From Thiosocius sp963753845 (lineage in GTDB: Bacteria > Pseudomonadota > Gammaproteobacteria > Chromatiales > Chromatiaceae), in contig CAVWEI010000001.1 of NCBI GenBank assembly GCA_963753845.1, forward strand, positions 434,001 to 498,000: DNA of 64,000 nucleotides. Direction: 5' to 3'. The notes below the pieces were generated by a model. The model saw only the letters and a list, made by a program, of their open reading frames with translations, was not told the origin of the DNA and made no database searches. Below, in pieces: positions 62,481 to 64,000 of this stretch. The stretch's first letter is position 1, and each line of letters begins with the position of its first letter. A program made the translations under genes and the position numbers.

Positions 62481-62885
62481 ATGCGTCACTACGAGATCGT
62501 TTTTCTGGTCCATCCGGACCAGAGCGAGCAGGTCCCTGCCATGGTGGAGCGTTATCGCGCCACCATCGAAGGCAGCGGCGGAACCATTCATCGCCTCGAG
62601 GATTGGGGGCGTCGTCAGCTGGCCTACCCGATCAACAAGATCCACAAGGCGCACTACGTGATGATGAACGTCGAATGCGGCGGCGAGGCACTGGCCGAGC
62701 TGGAAAGCGCATTCCGGTTCAACGATGCTGTCCTGCGCAACCTGACCATTCGTCGCAAGGCGGCCATCACCGAGACCTCGCACCTGGCCAGGGAAGAGGA
62801 AAAGGACGAGGCACCTGCACCTGTACCTGCAGCTGCCAAGGCACCCGCAGAAGATTCGGCGCCTGCCGAAGACGCTTCCGCCTGA
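62481..62885 (+). CDS. rpsF: 30S ribosomal protein S6
   Basis: 134 residues. MRHYEIVFLVHPDQSEQVPAM is the S6 start; GRRQLAYPINKIHKAHYVMMN and FRFNDAVLRNLTIR follow. A Glu/Ala/Pro-rich tail of about 30 residues closes the protein. S6 pairs with S18 in the 30S platform. AAGGAGCAACA precedes the ATG. rpsR is 19 bases downstream; priB is absent between them, unlike in E. coli. Confidence 0.98.
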   Translation: MRHYEIVFLVHPDQSEQVPAMVERYRATIEGSGGTIHRLEDWGRRQLAYPINKIHKAHYVMMNVECGGEALAELESAFRFNDAVLRNLTIRRKAAITETSHLAREEEKDEAPAPVPAAAKAPAEDSAPAEDASA

Positions 62886-62904
62886 CGCATAGGAGAATTT
62901 TGCG

Positions 62905-63126
62905 ATGTCACGTTTTTTTCGTCGCCGTAAGTTTTGTCGTTTCTCTGCCGAAGGGCTCGAGATCGACTACAAGGATCTGGTCCTGCTGAAGCAGTATGTC
63001 AGCGAGTCCGGCAAGATCGTGCCGAGCCGGATCACCGGTACCAGCGCGAAGTATCAGCGGCAGCTGGCGGACGCGGTCAAGCGTGCCCGTTTTCTGGCCC
63101 TGCTGCCTTATTCCGACAGCCATTGA
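62905..63126 (+). CDS. rpsR: 30S ribosomal protein S18
   Basis: 73 residues. SRFFRRRKFCRFSAEGLEIDY, DLVLLKQYVSESGKIVPSRI and TGTSAKYQRQLADAVKRARFL cover the whole S18 sequence. It binds 16S rRNA with S6. It lies 19 bases after rpsF with AGGAGAATTTTGCG before the ATG. Confidence 0.98.
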   Translation: MSRFFRRRKFCRFSAEGLEIDYKDLVLLKQYVSESGKIVPSRITGTSAKYQRQLADAVKRARFLALLPYSDSH

Positions 63127-63177
63127 TCTGCTGCCGGGCGGTCCTGCGATTGCAGGGGCGTCCGGCTGGATGAACGC

Positions 63178-64000
63178 ATGAAGGCCTTCGCCAGCTGGGT
63201 CATGAAGGGGCGCATGCAGGCCGTGATCGCCACGACGGTGCTGGCCTTGCTCGCACTCCTGGTGACGCCGCTTGGTCTGGCCAGTGCTGCCGTCGTCATG
63301 CTGACGGTCTTGCGGCAGGATTGGAAGGAATCGGTCCTGGTTCTGGGTTCGGCGCTGCTCGCCATAGCCGGCCTGGGCGGTCTGCTGTTCCAGATGCCGG
63401 TCGCAACCCTGCTGACAGGCCTGGTGCTTTGGGCGCCCGCGGCGGTGCTCGGCGGCGTCATGCGCCGGACGGGCTCTTTGCGGCTGGCCATTGAGGCGGC
63501 CACGATAGGGGCGGCGGCCATAGTCCTGTTGCAGTATGGCTTGCTGGCCGACCCGGCTGCCTTCTGGGCCGATGCGTTGAACGAGTTTCTGGCCCGGCGC
63601 CTGGATGAAGAGACGCTGGCGGCCTCGAATGTCGATCAGCTGATTGCAATGATGGCGGGTTGGATGGCCGGCGGTGTGGCCGCAACCTGGTTTCTCGGTG
63701 CAGTCGCCTCGCTGTTGCTGGCACGTTACTGGGCGTCGCTGCTGGATCGACCGGGCGCCTTTGGCGAAGAGTTCCGGCAGTTGCGGTTTGGCCGCTGGTT
63801 GCTGTTCCTGGTCCCGGTGTTGCTGCTGGTCGGGGTCGTGCTGACGGGCGGCGAGCCCAGCCTGATCGGACAGCTGTACCTGGTAGGAATGGTGCTGTTT
63901 CTGATCCAGGGTGTCAGCGTGGGGCACGGCTTGGTGGCAGAGTTTGGCGCATCGCCGGCGTGGCTGCTGGGCTTGTATCTGCTGCTGATTTTTGTCGCGC
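63178..64000 (+). CDS. DUF2232-like membrane protein (partial, runs off the window)
   Basis: Open from ATG 63178 (MKAFASWVMKGRMQAVIATT) to the last base; 274 codons are visible. Several membrane helices are clear (VIATTVLALLALLVTPLGLA, VLVLGSALLAIAGLGGLLF, WLLFLVPVLLLVGVVLTGG, MVLFLIQGVSVGHGLVAEFG). A DUF2232 membrane protein lies between rpsR and rplI in many gammaproteobacteria, which supports the call; rplI would be just beyond the window. It lies 51 bases after rpsR with a poor ribosome binding site. Confidence 0.8.
   Translation, partial: MKAFASWVMKGRMQAVIATTVLALLALLVTPLGLASAAVVMLTVLRQDWKESVLVLGSALLAIAGLGGLLFQMPVATLLTGLVLWAPAAVLGGVMRRTGSLRLAIEAATIGAAAIVLLQYGLLADPAAFWADALNEFLARRLDEETLAASNVDQLIAMMAGWMAGGVAATWFLGAVASLLLARYWASLLDRPGAFGEEFRQLRFGRWLLFLVPVLLLVGVVLTGGEPSLIGQLYLVGMVLFLIQGVSVGHGLVAEFGASPAWLLGLYLLLIFVA

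Overview
The window reads as a chromosomal segment of a free-living gammaproteobacterium, most like Chromatiales-type or sulfur-oxidising lineages. That placement is inferred from gene order, the high GC at third codon positions, a hisZ-dependent histidine pathway, a MutL with the metal-dependent endonuclease motif, a PEP-CTERM protein and TRAP transporters. No rRNA, CRISPR array, transposase, integrase or phage gene was seen.

Left core block (1-10360, all on +): end of a LysM-containing amidase (amiB/amiC type), mutL, miaA, hfq, hflX, hflK, hflC, a DUF2065 (YjeT) protein, hisZ and purA. This is the classic gammaproteobacterial mutL-purA order. hisZ is broken by two single-base insertions, and a 28-codon ORF sits between two terminators after hflC. 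Right core block (58973-64000): tRNA-Leu(CAG) on -, then rnr, rlmB, rpsF, rpsR and the start of a DUF2232-like membrane protein on +. In E. coli purA and rnr lie almost next to each other. Here about 48 kb of accessory genes separate them.

Accessory block. 10.4-18 kb: a PAS sensor kinase whose H-box histidine is lysine, a LysR/azoreductase/pirin group, small unknown proteins, and a PEP-CTERM-like protein behind a good sigma-54 promoter match. 18-24 kb (-): a tightly overlapping operon of a dCache-GAF-nucleotide-cyclase protein, an MlaE permease, an MlaF-position ATPase that has lost every nucleotide-binding motif, an MCE (MlaD) protein and a TPR lipoprotein. 24.3-30.3 kb (-): DegQ-type protease, Hsp20, P-type cation ATPase, a small unknown protein and CysC. 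30.4-37.7 kb: DUF364-like protein and an AddA/AddB-type helicase-nuclease pair. 37.8-43.2 kb: Fbp-type ABC importer (no binding protein seen) divergent from a lipoprotein with two solute-binding-like domains plus a lytic transglycosylase domain. 43.3-46.4 kb: thioredoxin-fold protein, DUF3465, gamma-glutamylcyclotransferase, an EncFtn-type ferritin without an encapsulin, a membrane protein and a macrodomain protein. 46.4-58.7 kb: a metabolic and uptake cluster (hydroxyacid reductases, MFS, GlcG/HbpS, amidase, DctPQM TRAP transporter, OsmC, methylmalonate-semialdehyde dehydrogenase, BASS symporter), suggesting import and oxidation of small organic acids or amides.

The most unusual material is the cyclase/MCE operon with its dead-looking ATPase, the kinase lacking its phosphoacceptor histidine, the orphan EncFtn, the double-SBP transglycosylase, and the sigma-54/PEP-CTERM pair. 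All were read by eye. No search, alignment or structure prediction was run.
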